A DNA stretch of 64,000 nt from the NCBI GenBank assembly GCA_039545355.1, contig BCJJ01000007.1:310001-374000 (forward strand), in the 5' to 3' direction. Below the pieces are notes generated by a model. It saw only the letters and a list, made by a program, of their open reading frames with translations. It did not search any database and was not told the DNA's origin. Shown in pieces: positions 32,846-43,751 of this stretch. Every line of letters starts with the position of its first letter. The first letter of the stretch is position 1. The DNA comes from Trichosporon coremiiforme (taxonomy: Eukaryota > Basidiomycota > Tremellomycetes > Trichosporonales > Trichosporonaceae). The position numbers and the translations under genes were made by a program.

Positions 32846-34993
32846 ATGAGTGCAACGCACCAATCCGCGCCGCCACGGCAGATGCAACCGCAGCGCAAAC
32901 CGACCGGCGCCTCGGACCGTCTCCTAGCCGGCGCGCAATATGGCCTCCATCCCGGCGGAGAGGGGGTGAGCGACGAGCCGACGTCCATCGCCCCGGGAAC
33001 CTCGGGACCGTCCGGGCTGGAACGTCTCACGATCTCACCGCAGTCCACGCTCTCCGCCGCCTCTTCCTCCTCAACACCCCCGCCGCTCCCACCCAAGGTC
33101 CTCGCGCACACAGTTCCACAATATACGACCTCGCGAAGTGGGTCTGTCTCTGTTGCCCCGGAGCCTTGGCCGAAGCACCGCGTGGCCGCTCCGACCCTGG
33201 TGGGACAGAGGCCACCGTCGCCGCCGAAGCAGAGGCGCGTTCCGCCCCCGATCGACACCGAGAGCTCTCCGCTCACGCCACCCCTGACGCCGAGAGGATC
33301 GCCGCGCCAGCGTACGGCTAGTGGGTCGCGGCCGCTGCCGCAACTCCCGCAGGACACGCAGGACACGCCGCCGTCTCGATCTCCGCAGACGACTACCTCT
33401 CCCAGTACTACCAGTTTCCGTGGACCGCTTCCCGAGTCTCCCCAATCGCCCCGGATGCCTCGGACGGCAACGCACAGCACCCAACAATCTCCAACCAAGG
33501 CGGTAGCAGGGGACGCGCCGCTAACGAATATTCCCGGCCCTCTGTCCAGGCGTCGAAGGTCGAGTGCGGAAGTCCAGAGATCACAGCCTCCGATCCAGTG
33601 GACACGTCCGGACCCGCCAAGCGTCCCCCCGAAAGGCAATGCGCACTCTATTGAGGCGTCGCGGCCCGACGTACGGCGCGAGCAGCTCGCACAAGCTCGA
33701 GCAGCGTCGATCGCGACCGAGGGTCCGCAGACGAGGCACGCTGCTCAGTCTACGCCGGCCCCATCTGCGACTGCTGTAACGGTCCCCCCTCGAGCGGCTA
33801 GCTTGGCCGTCCCGACGTCCGCGACGCCGAGCAGCGCGGAGCTCGAAGCCGCGCAATCCCGACACTCACCGGCTCCCACCCCGCCACCAAAGCTCGTCGA
33901 GAAACAGCCCGGTCCGCCCGTACCTCAGAAACAAGCCTCGGCGGCTTCAGCACCAGAGAAGTCCCCCAACACATCCTCCACTGCCTCCCCAACCTCCCCT
34001 TCCTCATCTCAGCCCCCGAAACCCTCTACACCTACGGCCTCTGCCTCCCTCCCTGCCCCCAGACCGCCGAGGAAGGACAGACCCCCCGCCCAGCCCAAGG
34101 ACAAAGCGAAAGCAGCCGGCAAGGAATCCATCACGAAGACGTCGTATCTCGACCCATGTCTGCAGAAATCACTCCTCACTGTTCCCGCGGCCGTGACGAC
34201 GACGGCCGACGCGGCGCTGAGCGCCGTAGAAGCATACCCAGAGCAGGACTTCAACTGGACGATCGGGGCACCAATCGGCGGCCTAGGCGGGTTGGCGAAG
34301 CACTACGTGCTCCGCCCTGATGCCAAGTTCACGACCGAGAATGGGGGCATCTCGCTTACGCTTGCGGTTGTTGATGAACGGGGCGGAGGTGTTCCGTCGC
34401 CGGCACCGACGCCGGGACCCGATGGCCAGCCTGTGAAGGTGAAGCATGGCAGGACAAAGGCCAGGGTGGAGGTCAGGAGTGATCGGGGCGGCATCCTCAT
34501 CGATTTGAAGGAACTGGACGCGAACCGGCAAATCGACCTCCTCGTCGAGACGCGGAAGGGCGACGTTCTGCTGTTATTGCCCGAGAACTTCCTCGGTCCC
34601 ATCCATGTGCGCGGCGAAGAACCCTCTTTCGGCTCCATCCTCCGACCGCAACTCGACGAGGTCGTGAATCCCTACGAGGACCTGTGGACCACGAACGTGA
34701 TCCCGCTCGGAAAGGAAAGAGGCGCGGAACGGAAGAACAAGTTCCGCGCACACAAGATCATGAAGGGCATCAGCAAGTATGTCCCCGAGGCACTGCGGGA
34801 GCAGGATGATTACCTCGACATGGCTATGAGCAGCTACACGACGCTGAAGAAGGGGGATCAGTCCAAGGTCGTGGTTAAGGCTGAGAAGGGAAGGGTCTGC
34901 GTTGGGATGGGGGGCACGAAGGATGCGCGGGATCTCAGGGAGGGCATCAAGGTCGGCGCTGAGGAGGGGACGAAGAAGCATTGGTGGAGCTAG
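32846..34993 (+). CDS. Proline-rich protein with beta-rich C-terminal domain
   Basis: Single exon, 715 residues; the ATG at 32846 is the first one in frame. Residues 1-430 are disordered, rich in Pro, Ser and Thr, with several PPxPP-type motifs (TPPPLPPK, TPPPKLVEKQPGPPVPQK) of the SH3-ligand kind. Residues 430-715 form a folded part that reads as repeated beta strands (FNWTIGAPIGGLGGLAKHYV, ARVEVRSDRGGILIDL, VETRKGDVLLLLPENFLGPI). This resembles the DUF7330-type domain of basidiomycete proteins; I recall this from general pattern and am not sure. No signal peptide or membrane segment. Function unknown. Confidence 0.7.
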   Translation: MSATHQSAPPRQMQPQRKPTGASDRLLAGAQYGLHPGGEGVSDEPTSIAPGTSGPSGLERLTISPQSTLSAASSSSTPPPLPPKVLAHTVPQYTTSRSGSVSVAPEPWPKHRVAAPTLVGQRPPSPPKQRRVPPPIDTESSPLTPPLTPRGSPRQRTASGSRPLPQLPQDTQDTPPSRSPQTTTSPSTTSFRGPLPESPQSPRMPRTATHSTQQSPTKAVAGDAPLTNIPGPLSRRRRSSAEVQRSQPPIQWTRPDPPSVPPKGNAHSIEASRPDVRREQLAQARAASIATEGPQTRHAAQSTPAPSATAVTVPPRAASLAVPTSATPSSAELEAAQSRHSPAPTPPPKLVEKQPGPPVPQKQASAASAPEKSPNTSSTASPTSPSSSQPPKPSTPTASASLPAPRPPRKDRPPAQPKDKAKAAGKESITKTSYLDPCLQKSLLTVPAAVTTTADAALSAVEAYPEQDFNWTIGAPIGGLGGLAKHYVLRPDAKFTTENGGISLTLAVVDERGGGVPSPAPTPGPDGQPVKVKHGRTKARVEVRSDRGGILIDLKELDANRQIDLLVETRKGDVLLLLPENFLGPIHVRGEEPSFGSILRPQLDEVVNPYEDLWTTNVIPLGKERGAERKNKFRAHKIMKGISKYVPEALREQDDYLDMAMSSYTTLKKGDQSKVVVKAEKGRVCVGMGGTKDARDLREGIKVGAEEGTKKHWWS

Positions 34994-35586
34994 GTCTGTT
35001 GTATGTATTTCTTGAGTTCTTGCGGGGTCTTGCAGTCGCACATGCAAAGCTTGCAGAGGGTTGTGATGTGGGTATCGGGAACTTGGTGGAAATCAGCAGC
35101 GAAGCGATCGAGGGCTGGGCCGAGAATCAATCGTTGATTGCCGACAATCCGTCATCGCCGTTTTCGCGCCTACCACTGCAGTCGTCGCGATCCACTCATC
35201 CCACACGACCCCAGCCGCGTCTCACTCAGATGACACTACTCGCACTCTACGCCCTCCCCCCTGCAAGCTGTTCACTTCCGCATCCTCAACCCTTCTCTTA
35301 ACACCACTTTCTTTCGGACGTGCTCGCCGATAAACCCCAATACTTCCCCCCTCTCTACCCGAACTCGCCCAAGGGGACCTCAGGTGTCCCCCTTCTCACC
35401 TGCCGTAGAGCGCTCTCACCTTCCTTCGGGCGCGTGTCGCCGTCGACCACTTCAAGGGCGTTCTCCCCGTTTCCCAATGGTGTTATTCGCCGCGGACTAC
35501 GGACTCCAACGCAACAACTAAGCGGTAGCTCTCGCTAGACTGTTCCCGGGCGACACCGCCGACCCTCCCACACAGCTTAGGAGAAC
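34994..35586. other. Intergenic / upstream region
   Basis: Pyrimidine-rich toward its right end (35170-35440), as expected of a promoter/5' UTR for the next plus-strand gene. No gene seen. Confidence 0.5.
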
Positions 35587-37887
35587 ATGCTCCCGCCCAA
35601 CCCCAACTTGCCGCCGCGTCCGGCCAGCTCGCAGAGAGGGCGCAGTGGCACATCGTCGATATCTGGCAGCGGTTACAGTGGCGACAACGCGCGCGGCGGC
35701 TGGGGCAACGCTACGCCAAGCAGCCAGTACGGACATGCGAATCAGCAACAGCAACAGACAAACTATGTGAACGCAGGAACCAACGACAGAGGAGGTTATG
35801 CCGGGCAGGGAGGATACAGAGGCGGACGCGGACGTGCTTACGACGGAGGTCTCAACAACTGCAGGGGATACAGCAACAACCGTGGCCGCAGTGCCGGGTT
35901 CCGAGGCGGCCACTCGCCTTCCTCCGCGCGAGGCGGCGGTCCCACCACCATCACTCCAACCCAAGGCCCAGGCTACTCGGCCTCGGCACCCCCCTCGCTG
36001 CACGGCTCGAGGGCTCCGTCGAGGGCCGAATCCCACGTACCACCCGCCGCCCCCTCTCGCCCTGGGACTGCGGACCCCGCCATGGCGCAGTGGTTTCAGA
36101 CCGCACCCTTGCGCCCCGCGTCGGCTGTGGCGAGCACGCAGCCGGAACCGATCGCGACCGTCGAGTGGTCCGACATGGACGACTCACGCATGCCCTCACG
36201 TGCTCCTTCGCGCGCATCCCATGCGGGATCGGCACCGGGCACCGTGCTGTTCATCACCCAGGGCAAGCGCGATACGGGCCCGGGTAGTCTGGCCACCACC
36301 GGAAACACTGTGGCCACGACGACCCCTCCTTCGTTTCAAGGCTCAGCGTGGAGCGCTCCTCCGCGTTTCGACCAAGGTGACCGCGGTGCACCCCGTGGCC
36401 GTGGTGATCGGGACCGCGAACGCGGTGGCCGCTTCACCTTCCAGGACCTCGACCAGCCACGCTTCTACAACCGTTCCACCAACTCGAGCAGATTTGACAC
36501 CACGCCCAACTACAGCTACCCCAACTTCCGTGGTCGTGGGCGCGGGCGCGGGCGAGGCAAGCTCTGGACGCCTCGCAACCCTCTCACACCTGAGGCGCTC
36601 GGCTCGCTCAAGGACGACAGCTACGCTGCCACCGGCGCGCTCGGCAATTGGGCAAAGCAGACTCGGCCTCTGTCACCGCCGCTTGAGGAGGAGGACCCGC
36701 GCCCCGCGACGCCCGTAAGCCTGCCGCCAACTCCGCAGGACTCGCCCCATGCCGCGACCTCTGCGCATGCCGACCCGGGAGCCAAGCTCGACGCATCGGC
36801 GTACCCCCACGTCTTTGACCAGATCTTCGCTCTCACGCCGCATGCGGGGCTGCTCGTTCCCCGCTTCGTCAGCCGCTCAGTGAAGGACCGTGTCGACGCG
36901 CGCCTGTTCCGCCACGTTCTTCTGTGCACGCCTGAGCGTGCGAGCGGCCTCGTTCTGCTCTCTCCGACTGAAGAGCGCCTGCCGCTGGTGCCATGGGACC
37001 TGGACCCAGCCCCCGTCCCAGAGCACCGGGACTACGACGATCCGATCGAGGAGTACTTCGGCCCGCTTAAGGAGGAGGGCGACGACACGGCGGCGCTGGA
37101 CGCAGCGTACTTCTCGCGCATGGCTCAGTTGCGCCACGTGCGCGTCCTCGACTTCTATAGCACAAAGAGCCGCATCAAGCCTCTCTCTTTGGGGCTGAAA
37201 GACGTGAAGCTCGTCCGCTCCAAGCCCGACTGGCACTAGGAACGCCATCCCCGCAAGTGGCGCGTGCAGGCGCCCACCTTCGTGAGCTACTTGAACCTGG
37301 TGCAGAGCTGGGCCGACTTCGACGACGCGGGCGGCTGGGGACTCGAGTTTGCCGATGGACAGCTGGCCTCGCCGTTCGCGTTCCTCATCCCCCGCGCGAG
37401 GCAGGCGGTCCTGCACCTGCACTACGACAGCGAGCGCGGCCTTCTGCCCACGCGTTTCCGCTGTTTGTCCGACCTCGAGTCCTTGACGTTGGTGTGGCAC
37501 GATGCCTCGGAAGGTCAGCCCAATCTCTCCCAGCTGGTGGAGATGGTCCAGGGCCTGCCGATGTTGGACCTTACCCTCGTCGGTCTCGAACCGAGGAGCG
37601 AGCCAAAGCATATGCTGCAAGCGGGAGACTGGACGGCAGCGATCTACACGCGTCTCGATGAGCTGGGCACGCCCAACTTCCGCCACGTCCGCATCATGAC
37701 GCGCCGTGCTTGGGAGGATGGCGCCGACCCCCTCGTCGCCCAGAGCGGACTGAGCTACGCCCAGCCGTACATTCCCGTCAACCAGGACTTTGGTTGGGAC
37801 AGCGACGATGAGGCGTTCGCGCGCAAGTATTACCGACCTGAGCCTGAGGCGGGCGCGGAGGAGAGCGATGTGGACAGTGAGATCTGA
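35587..37887 (+). CDS. RGG-rich protein fused to an F-box-like C-terminal region
   Basis: Residues 1-320 are Gly/Arg/Ser/Gln-rich with RGG and RGRG clusters (GGYRGGRGRAYDGG, NFRGRGRGRGRGK), typical of RNA-binding disordered regions. From about residue 400 the sequence switches to the F-box-like family of this window (DASAYPHVFDQIFALTPHAG, then LVPRFVSRSVKDRVDARLFR), with a leucine-rich remainder ending in an acidic tail. A TAG at 37237-37239 interrupts the frame, which continues in the same frame to 37887. A 36-nt intron at 37204-37239 (donor GTGAAG, acceptor CACTAG) would remove exactly the stop and keep frame, but its donor is weak and its branch site lacks the usual A. Alternatives are a nonsense mutation, read-through, or sequencing error. 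Spliced length would be 754 residues. Function unknown. Confidence 0.6.
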
Positions 37888-38098
37888 GGCGGAACGGAGA
37901 GGTTCGCGCCAGGTGCGACATGTAGCATATAAGCATCAGAAGTTCAGAAGTCAACAAGCCAAGTTATGTATGTATCAATTGTGCCATAACGTCGCTGCAA
38001 TCTCCACCGTACACCTTCACCAAAATGCCAGCCATGGTGTACCCCTCTTCACGACCAAAAGCAACGCCCAAGAGTCCAAAAGGAAGAGTCGCTTCTCA

Positions 38099-38209
38099 TT
38101 CTCCGCCAGGGAGTCGAACCCTGCTCTATCGCGCACCATACAACTCCGAAGAGCAGTGGGAAACTCTCACTTTGAGAGGCGATTATACTAACCGATATAC
38201 TAGCGAAGA
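38099..38209 (-). tRNA. tRNA-Glu (CUC) with 39-nt intron
   Basis: Acceptor stem TCTTCGC/GCGGAGA, D arm with GGTTAG, anticodon stem ATCGC/GCGAT, loop CTCTCAA (anticodon CUC), T arm CAGGG-TTCGACT-CCCTG, discriminator A. The intron (38133-38171) sits one base 3' of position 37, the standard place. A TTTT run follows at about 38078-38081 on the minus strand. Confidence 0.92.
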
Positions 38210-38659
38210 GACCATGTTGGTCTCGGCGGCGGGAGGGGCGCGACGGCGGCGGCGCGGGTGCGAGCGCAGAACACCATCTGTATACATCCGCGCGTTCGTC
38301 TTCCTCATCCCCTCCTGCATTGCAGAGGACAGAGGAGTTTCCTAGGAGTTGTTGAACAGGAGGCACAATGTTGCGACGGAGTAGGCAGCTCGCAGAGAGG
38401 GGCGATCGGCGGGCTCCCCGGTGGAGGCCAGAGGTTCGGTTATGATCTTACGTAAAGAGCGATGACGCTCCAGACCCGCACGCGGTGTCCCGAACTCCAT
38501 CCGACCACCCAGCCGAGGCGATGAGGCGTCGCCTGCTCGACTGTTGCTCTACTCAGCCCGACCACTCCTCCTCGATCATCTTTGGTGCCCCGACTTCCAA
38601 CTTTCCATTGATACCCGCCGTCCTTTACTTCGACACACTAGCTGCTAAGGAAATACGAC
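38210..38659. other. Intergenic, tRNA and FIS1 upstream regions
   Basis: Contains the GC-rich 17-mer at 38252-38268 upstream of the tRNA (listed separately). No gene seen. Confidence 0.55.
38252..38268 (-). promoter_or_regulatory. GC-rich 17-mer upstream of tRNA-Glu
   Basis: Minus-strand TGCGCTCGCACCCGCGC, 43 bp before the tRNA-Glu. A copy with one mismatch lies 41 bp before the tRNA-Arg at 62708-62809, on the same strand relative to its gene. Confidence 0.5.
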
Positions 38660-39890
38660 ATGGCCTCCATCGCCACCGATCTGCCGTATGCGGCTGAGGC
38701 GGAGACGTCGCTGAGTTACGACGAGCTCGAGGTGCGTTTGGGTGGCGAGTGGAGTTTCCAGGCGGAGTTGCAGTGTTGGTGCTTCGGCGCCGCCGCGCTT
38801 CGGTTTCGAGTGCCATGTCGGGGCTAGCAATGACAGCTTTGACGAAGCTTCCGAAGCGTGCGTCGACAGTGCGCCCGCATGTCGGTGGAGCTCCTCCTCC
38901 CTTTGCCGCCATCGCCTGCGGACTGCGATCACAGGCGTTCTTCAAGCCGCCGCGATCGACTTGCACCCCCCGATGAACCTACTCGCCCGCATTCTCTACA
39001 GCTACGCGGTCACCTACCTATAGCTTACACACCAGGTCCTCAGGAATCAGTACTACAAGGAGATCGAGAGCGGGCACGTCACGACGCAGTCCAAGTTCAA
39101 CTATGGTGAGCTAGGAGATGGTGACCGGATAGCTGACGGCAGGGTGGGGACTCGTCAAGTCGAGCGCGGCTGAGTTGCAGACCGAGGGCGTCAAGCTGCT
39201 GCAGGGTATGTAGCTCCCTCTTGAAGTGGACGAGCACTGACGCTTTACTTCTTCCTCTCGATGACTCTCCTGCGACTTACGCTTCTTTCTCCTCGACGGC
39301 GACCTCAACGGCGCCACCTTCGATACCTGTGGACTGTCACTCGCGTGTTCTTATCCACTCCCTGTCGACTGTGCCCTCCGCTCGACTACTTATTGATATG
39401 CTGTTCCCTGTGGTGTCAACCTGCAGAGATCTACTCGGCATCCCCGAGCCACCGCAGGGAGTGCACCTACTACATTGCAGTGGGATACTACAAGTTGCGC
39501 AACTACACGTACGCGCGGAAGTTCAACGGTACGTGCTCTCTCTCTCCCTCCCTCCCGATCCTCCTTCTGACTCCGCGTAATCGTCTCCTAGACGCTGAGG
39601 GCCTCCGCGGCTCCTTCCAGCTACCCGTTCGACTTTGTAAGCTGACTTGCAGACCTCCTCCTCGCCGTCGAGCCCGAGAACATGCAGGCCCAGTCTCTGC
39701 GCCAGCTCATTGACCGCGCTGTCGCCCGGGACGGCTACATCGGTAGGTCTTCTCCTCTCACCTCTGCTGGTTCAGCTGAGATTGTGATGTTTGCTCTAGC
39801 TGACTCCCAGGCATGGGCATCCTCGCCGGCGCGACGGCAATCACGGGTATCGTCGCGGCTGCGCTCATCAAGCGCGCCACGAGGAAATAG
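38660..39890 (+). CDS. FIS1: Mitochondrial fission protein Fis1
   Basis: Tail-anchored outer-membrane adaptor that helps recruit the dynamin-type fission machinery to mitochondria and peroxisomes. Six exons (38660-38731, 39036-39105, 39143-39205, 39427-39528, 39653-39742, 39811-39890) give 158 residues. Family hallmarks are VLRNQYYKEIESG, QSKFNYGWGLVKSS, the TPR-like helices HRRECTYYIAVGYYKLRNYT and YARKFNDLLLAVEPEN, then QAQSLRQLIDRAVARDGYIG. The C-terminus is one hydrophobic helix (GILAGATAITGIVAAALI) with a short basic tail KRATRK. The length matches the family. Introns end in good branch/acceptor signals (for example AGCTGACGGCAG). The usual Ala in FNYAWGL is Gly here. Confidence 0.95.
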
Positions 39891-40872
39891 AGTGGCTGAA
39901 GAACGAAGTTGTCTGAATGGTTATCCTCTTGTCAGTTTATGCATTGTGTAGCATCACCTTGGGCTGAGGAGAGGGGGCTCGCGTGTGCGGCGAGCTGGTC
40001 GGACTGGACTGCTGGGGAGGAAGGAGTTCAGCAGTGTGAGAGTATCACGAGTTGGACCAGCAGCTGTATCAAGTGAGGCCTGACCACTTGAGAGGCAATC
40101 AGTCAGCGTCATGATGAGTGAGCTTGCGAGATGGGGACGGCCCATACGTGCACGGCAGGTAGACTGGAGGCACAAAGAGTGGCCCGATGTCGGCGCAGAG
40201 GTAGTCCGGCTTCGGTCCGAGAGACTCGTCAACTCGCTCTACTCTTATATGCTTCGGACAAGCCGACTGGTCCGGTCAGAGCAAGGACCGGGCGGCTTGG
40301 AGAGGCGCCGGACGACGTCCGACATACCGCTCTCCAGGAACTGCGGGCGGGCAACTTAGTTCATCCTTCAAGTCTAGAACCGCCGAGTATCCCTCCCTCT
40401 CAGGCTGTTCGGCCTATTGCCATTCTCCTACGCGAATACCAGAAACAGGAAGCTGCCTTGCATACTTCCGGGACGGCACAAGCTAGCGGCAGGCAGTGTC
40501 GTATAGAAGCACGAGCAACGATTCGGCGGGAGAAGGGAAGAACCGGGCAATAACCGATTTCGCGCCAGGTTAGCCAGGGCAATAGCCGCTGGGTGAACGG
40601 CGGTTATCAGATTCCTGATCGGCACTCGGCCCGGTCCTCCCCAGGCTGGATGTGTGTCATTCCACAATTTCAAAACACCCAGCGTTGGCGGTGGCGAGGA
40701 CTGGGTCAGCCGTCAGCCTGTTAGCCTGTCAACCTGTAGCCCACCTGGCCACCAACGCAGCCGCTCCCGTATATCGTCCACCGTCTTCCCTCTGCATCGT
40801 CTCTTCCCCCTCCTCACCTGTCATATCACTCACTGCCCACTCACCCGCTAGCTCACCTCGTTCGCCAGCATC
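39891..40872. other. Intergenic, no gene recognised
   Basis: About 1 kb between FIS1 and the L-arabinitol dehydrogenase gene, with a pyrimidine-rich stretch before the latter's ATG (40780-40860). Confidence 0.5.
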
Positions 40873-42207
40873 ATGACGGTCAACGCTGCCGCTGCCCCGC
40901 CGACCCACTTCGAGGCGGCGTACGACCCCGCCCGCGTCCTCAAGAGCAAGGAGTTCCGCGTCCTCAATGCCGACGACGCCGCCCTGGCTGACAAGAAGGC
41001 GAACATTGCCTGCGCCTACAACCCTGCCCACGAGGTGCACATGATTAACAAGCCGGTGCCTACCCCGCGCGAGGGTGAGGTCATCGTCCACGTCAAGTCG
41101 ACTGGTATCTGCGGGTGAGTCGTTTACTGCCCTCTCGCACGTCATCCCATGGAAAGGCGCGGCGGAGAGCTTGACGTCTCTCATCGCTGTAGCTGACTTC
41201 AGCTCTGACGTTCACTTCTGGAAGCACGGTCACATCGGCCCCACGATGATTGTTACGGACGAGTGCGGTGCCGGCCACGAGTCGGCGGGCGAGGTCGTCG
41301 AGCTCGGCCCCGGCGTCACTGACCTGAAGGTCGGTGATCGTGTCGCCATCGAGGCTGGCGTTCCGTGCTCGCTGCCCGACTGCGACCCCTGCCGTACCGG
41401 CCGCTACAACGCCTGTGAGTCTCGCTCCGCCATACTGCATATTTAGAGCTGCATCGATCCCCATGAAGAAGCTGACACCCAGGTCCCCGCGTTGTCTTCT
41501 TCTCGACCCCGCCCTACCACGGCACTCTGACCCGTTTCCACGCCCACCCTGCGGCGTGGCTGCACAAGCTCCCCGACAACGTGAGCTACGAGGAGGGCTC
41601 GCTTTGTGAGCCCCTCGCTGTCGCTCTTGCCGGCATGGAGCGTGCGGGTGTCCGGCTCGGTGATCCCGTCGTCGTCTGCGGTGCCGGTCCCATTGGTCTC
41701 GTGACGCTTCTCGCCTGTCATGCGGCCGGCTGCTTCCCCATTGTGATCACGGACCTGTTCGAGTCCCGCCTCGAGTTTGCGCGCAAGCTCGTCCCGACCG
41801 TGAAGACGGTTACGATTGCCCGCGGGCAGAGTTCCGAGGACGTCGCGACGGAGATCAAGAAGGCTGCCGGCGGACCCCTCCGCGTCGCGCTCGACTGTAC
41901 CGGTGTCGAGAACTCGATCCGGGCCGCGATCTACTCGGTCGCCTTTGGCGGCAAGGTCTTCGTCATCGGTGTTGGGCCCGATGAGCAGAACTACCCCTTC
42001 GGATACTGCAGCGCGAACGAGATCGACCTCCAGTTCCAGTACAGGTATGCGAACCAGTACCCCAAAGCTATCCGCCTTGTTGAGGGTGGGCTCATCAACC
42101 TCAAGCCCCTCGTTACCCACCGTTTCCCGCTTGAGAAGGCCGTGGAGGCGTTCCAGGTCGCGGCGGACCCGAGCCAGGGCGCTATCAAGGTGCAGATTCA
42201 GGACTAG
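40873..42207 (+). CDS. L-arabinitol 4-dehydrogenase-type zinc alcohol dehydrogenase
   Basis: Oxidises a polyol (probably L-arabinitol to L-xylulose, possibly also xylitol or sorbitol) with NAD+ in the cytosolic pentose pathway. Exons 40873-41114, 41203-41414 and 41483-42207 give 392 residues. The catalytic zinc ligands are in TGICGSDVHFW (Cys80) and GHESAGEV; the four structural-zinc cysteines lie in the segment [17 protein letters not shown]. The nucleotide site is CGAGPIG. The segment [20 protein letters not shown] is closer to fungal L-arabinitol dehydrogenases than to xylitol dehydrogenases, which is why I prefer that name. All splice sites have clear branch motifs (GTAGCTGACTTCAG; AGCTGACACCCAG). 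Confidence 0.87.
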
Positions 42208-42490
42208 GACAATGGTACTATAGAACATTATGGATTGGGTTAATCGTGACGTTGCACAGTTTGTGTCTGCTGCATAGCTAGTATTGAGAAAGCGAGGGAG
42301 ACATGGGCTGCAGTCGAAATCACGCTGGGCGGCAACTACCGGCCCCTAGCACACTGAGTGACATCGGCCAGGCCAGCCTTCCCACGGTCTCCCATTCCCG
42401 CCACCAGCCGCTGCAATTATTTTGGCAACCCAGGTTCACCTCCACTTGCGACCCGTTTGGTGACCTTCGCTCTCTACACGACACACAACC

Positions 42491-43505
42491 ATGGCCAACC
42501 CCCGCCAGCGCGCCAAGTCCCGGTCGGGCAAGTCGACCAAGCCGAACCTTCTCCAGAAGCGCCGTCTCAAGCAGAAGCTCCGCAAGGCGCACCCGCTCTT
42601 CGGACCTGAGACGCTGCAGAACGCCTGGGACAGGAAAAAGACTGTCTTCCAGAAGTGAGTTGGGCTGCCGAAAGAAGAGTGCTTTGGGTCGCGAACTTGC
42701 ACACAAGCCTTGCGATAGGGACTGGCGACGATACCGCGCAGCGCCAGCGCCTTGTGTGAGCTGGCTGCACCACACATGACTTCGTCCCGTGTTCATGATG
42801 CCTGGCATTCTTCTGTCCCTCTCCAAGCTGCGCTGTCTGTATCTCCGAGCTGACCCCAGCTACGCCGCGCTCGGCCTGCTGCCCTCGATCCCGCTCCCGG
42901 AGAATGCGAACGCCAAGGTCCAGCTCCCGACGCAGTCATTACCGGAGGGCGCGCCGTCGATCGGATTCGGCCGCATCGTGCGCGACGAGGAGGGCAATGT
43001 GATCGACATCATCATCGATGGCGAGGAGGACGAGGAGGAGAAGAAGGAGGACGAGAACGAGCGGTGGGGCAAGCCGCTGAACCCTGCCGAGGACGAGTTT
43101 GAGAAGGCGCCCGTCCGGGCCAAGACGCAGGTTGTTCGTGGTGAGTAATCCGTCAGCTGCTGCTCTCATCGTTCTATGCGGCAAAATCCGACCGCTTGCA
43201 GCCGTCTGCGGGTGCAGGCTGTGCGATATCAGATGAGAGTAGCAGAAGCGAAAGCTGTCAGTTTGAATCCGAAGCTGACCCCAGACCTCGAGGCTCTCGC
43301 GGCCACCGCGGCGCCGGTGCAGCGCCACACCTCGTCCGCGGAGGGTATCTGGCTCACGCGCCTGGTGCACAAGCACGGGGACGACTTCTCGCGCGCCGCG
43401 CTCGACCGCAAGCTCAACGTCTGGCAGAAGACGCCCGGAGAGCTCAAGCGCATGGTCCGCAAGGCCGGCGGTGTGGAGAAGCTCCAGGCCCAGCCGCTCG
43501 AGTAA
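42491..43505 (+). CDS. NOP16: Ribosome biogenesis protein Nop16
   Basis: Nucleolar factor of 60S subunit maturation. Exons 42491-42654, 42860-43140 and 43285-43505 give 221 residues. The start MANPRQRAKSRSGKSTKPN is the very basic N-terminus of the family. The middle has WDRKKTVFQNYAALGLLPSI, then an acidic run (EEDEEEKKEDENERWGKPLN). The C-terminus carries the well conserved part: WLTRLVHKHGDDFSRAALDR followed by KLNVWQKTPGELKRMVRKAG. Introns of 205 and 144 nt end GAGCTGACCCCAG and AAGCTGACCCCAG. The gene lies 283 bp downstream of the dehydrogenase on the same strand and converges with the RRM gene. Confidence 0.93.
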
Positions 43506-43751
43506 GCCCTCCGTGGTTGCTAGACCCCACAGAACTAGAGGACGACTCGCTGGGCCAAGACTAGGCTGGCGAGGTGTTAGATTAGTGTATGATTATGGAT
43601 TTCTCGGACTCTCCCTTTACAGTGGGGCATAAGTTTACATACACACTGGCCAGTGGCCTTTTTCGTCTACCCGCAGCACTTCCTTTCCTCATGTCTTTAG
43701 GTATCTCAGGATGCCTGATCGCCGGCTCCTCGCAGGCGACCTCACACGTCA

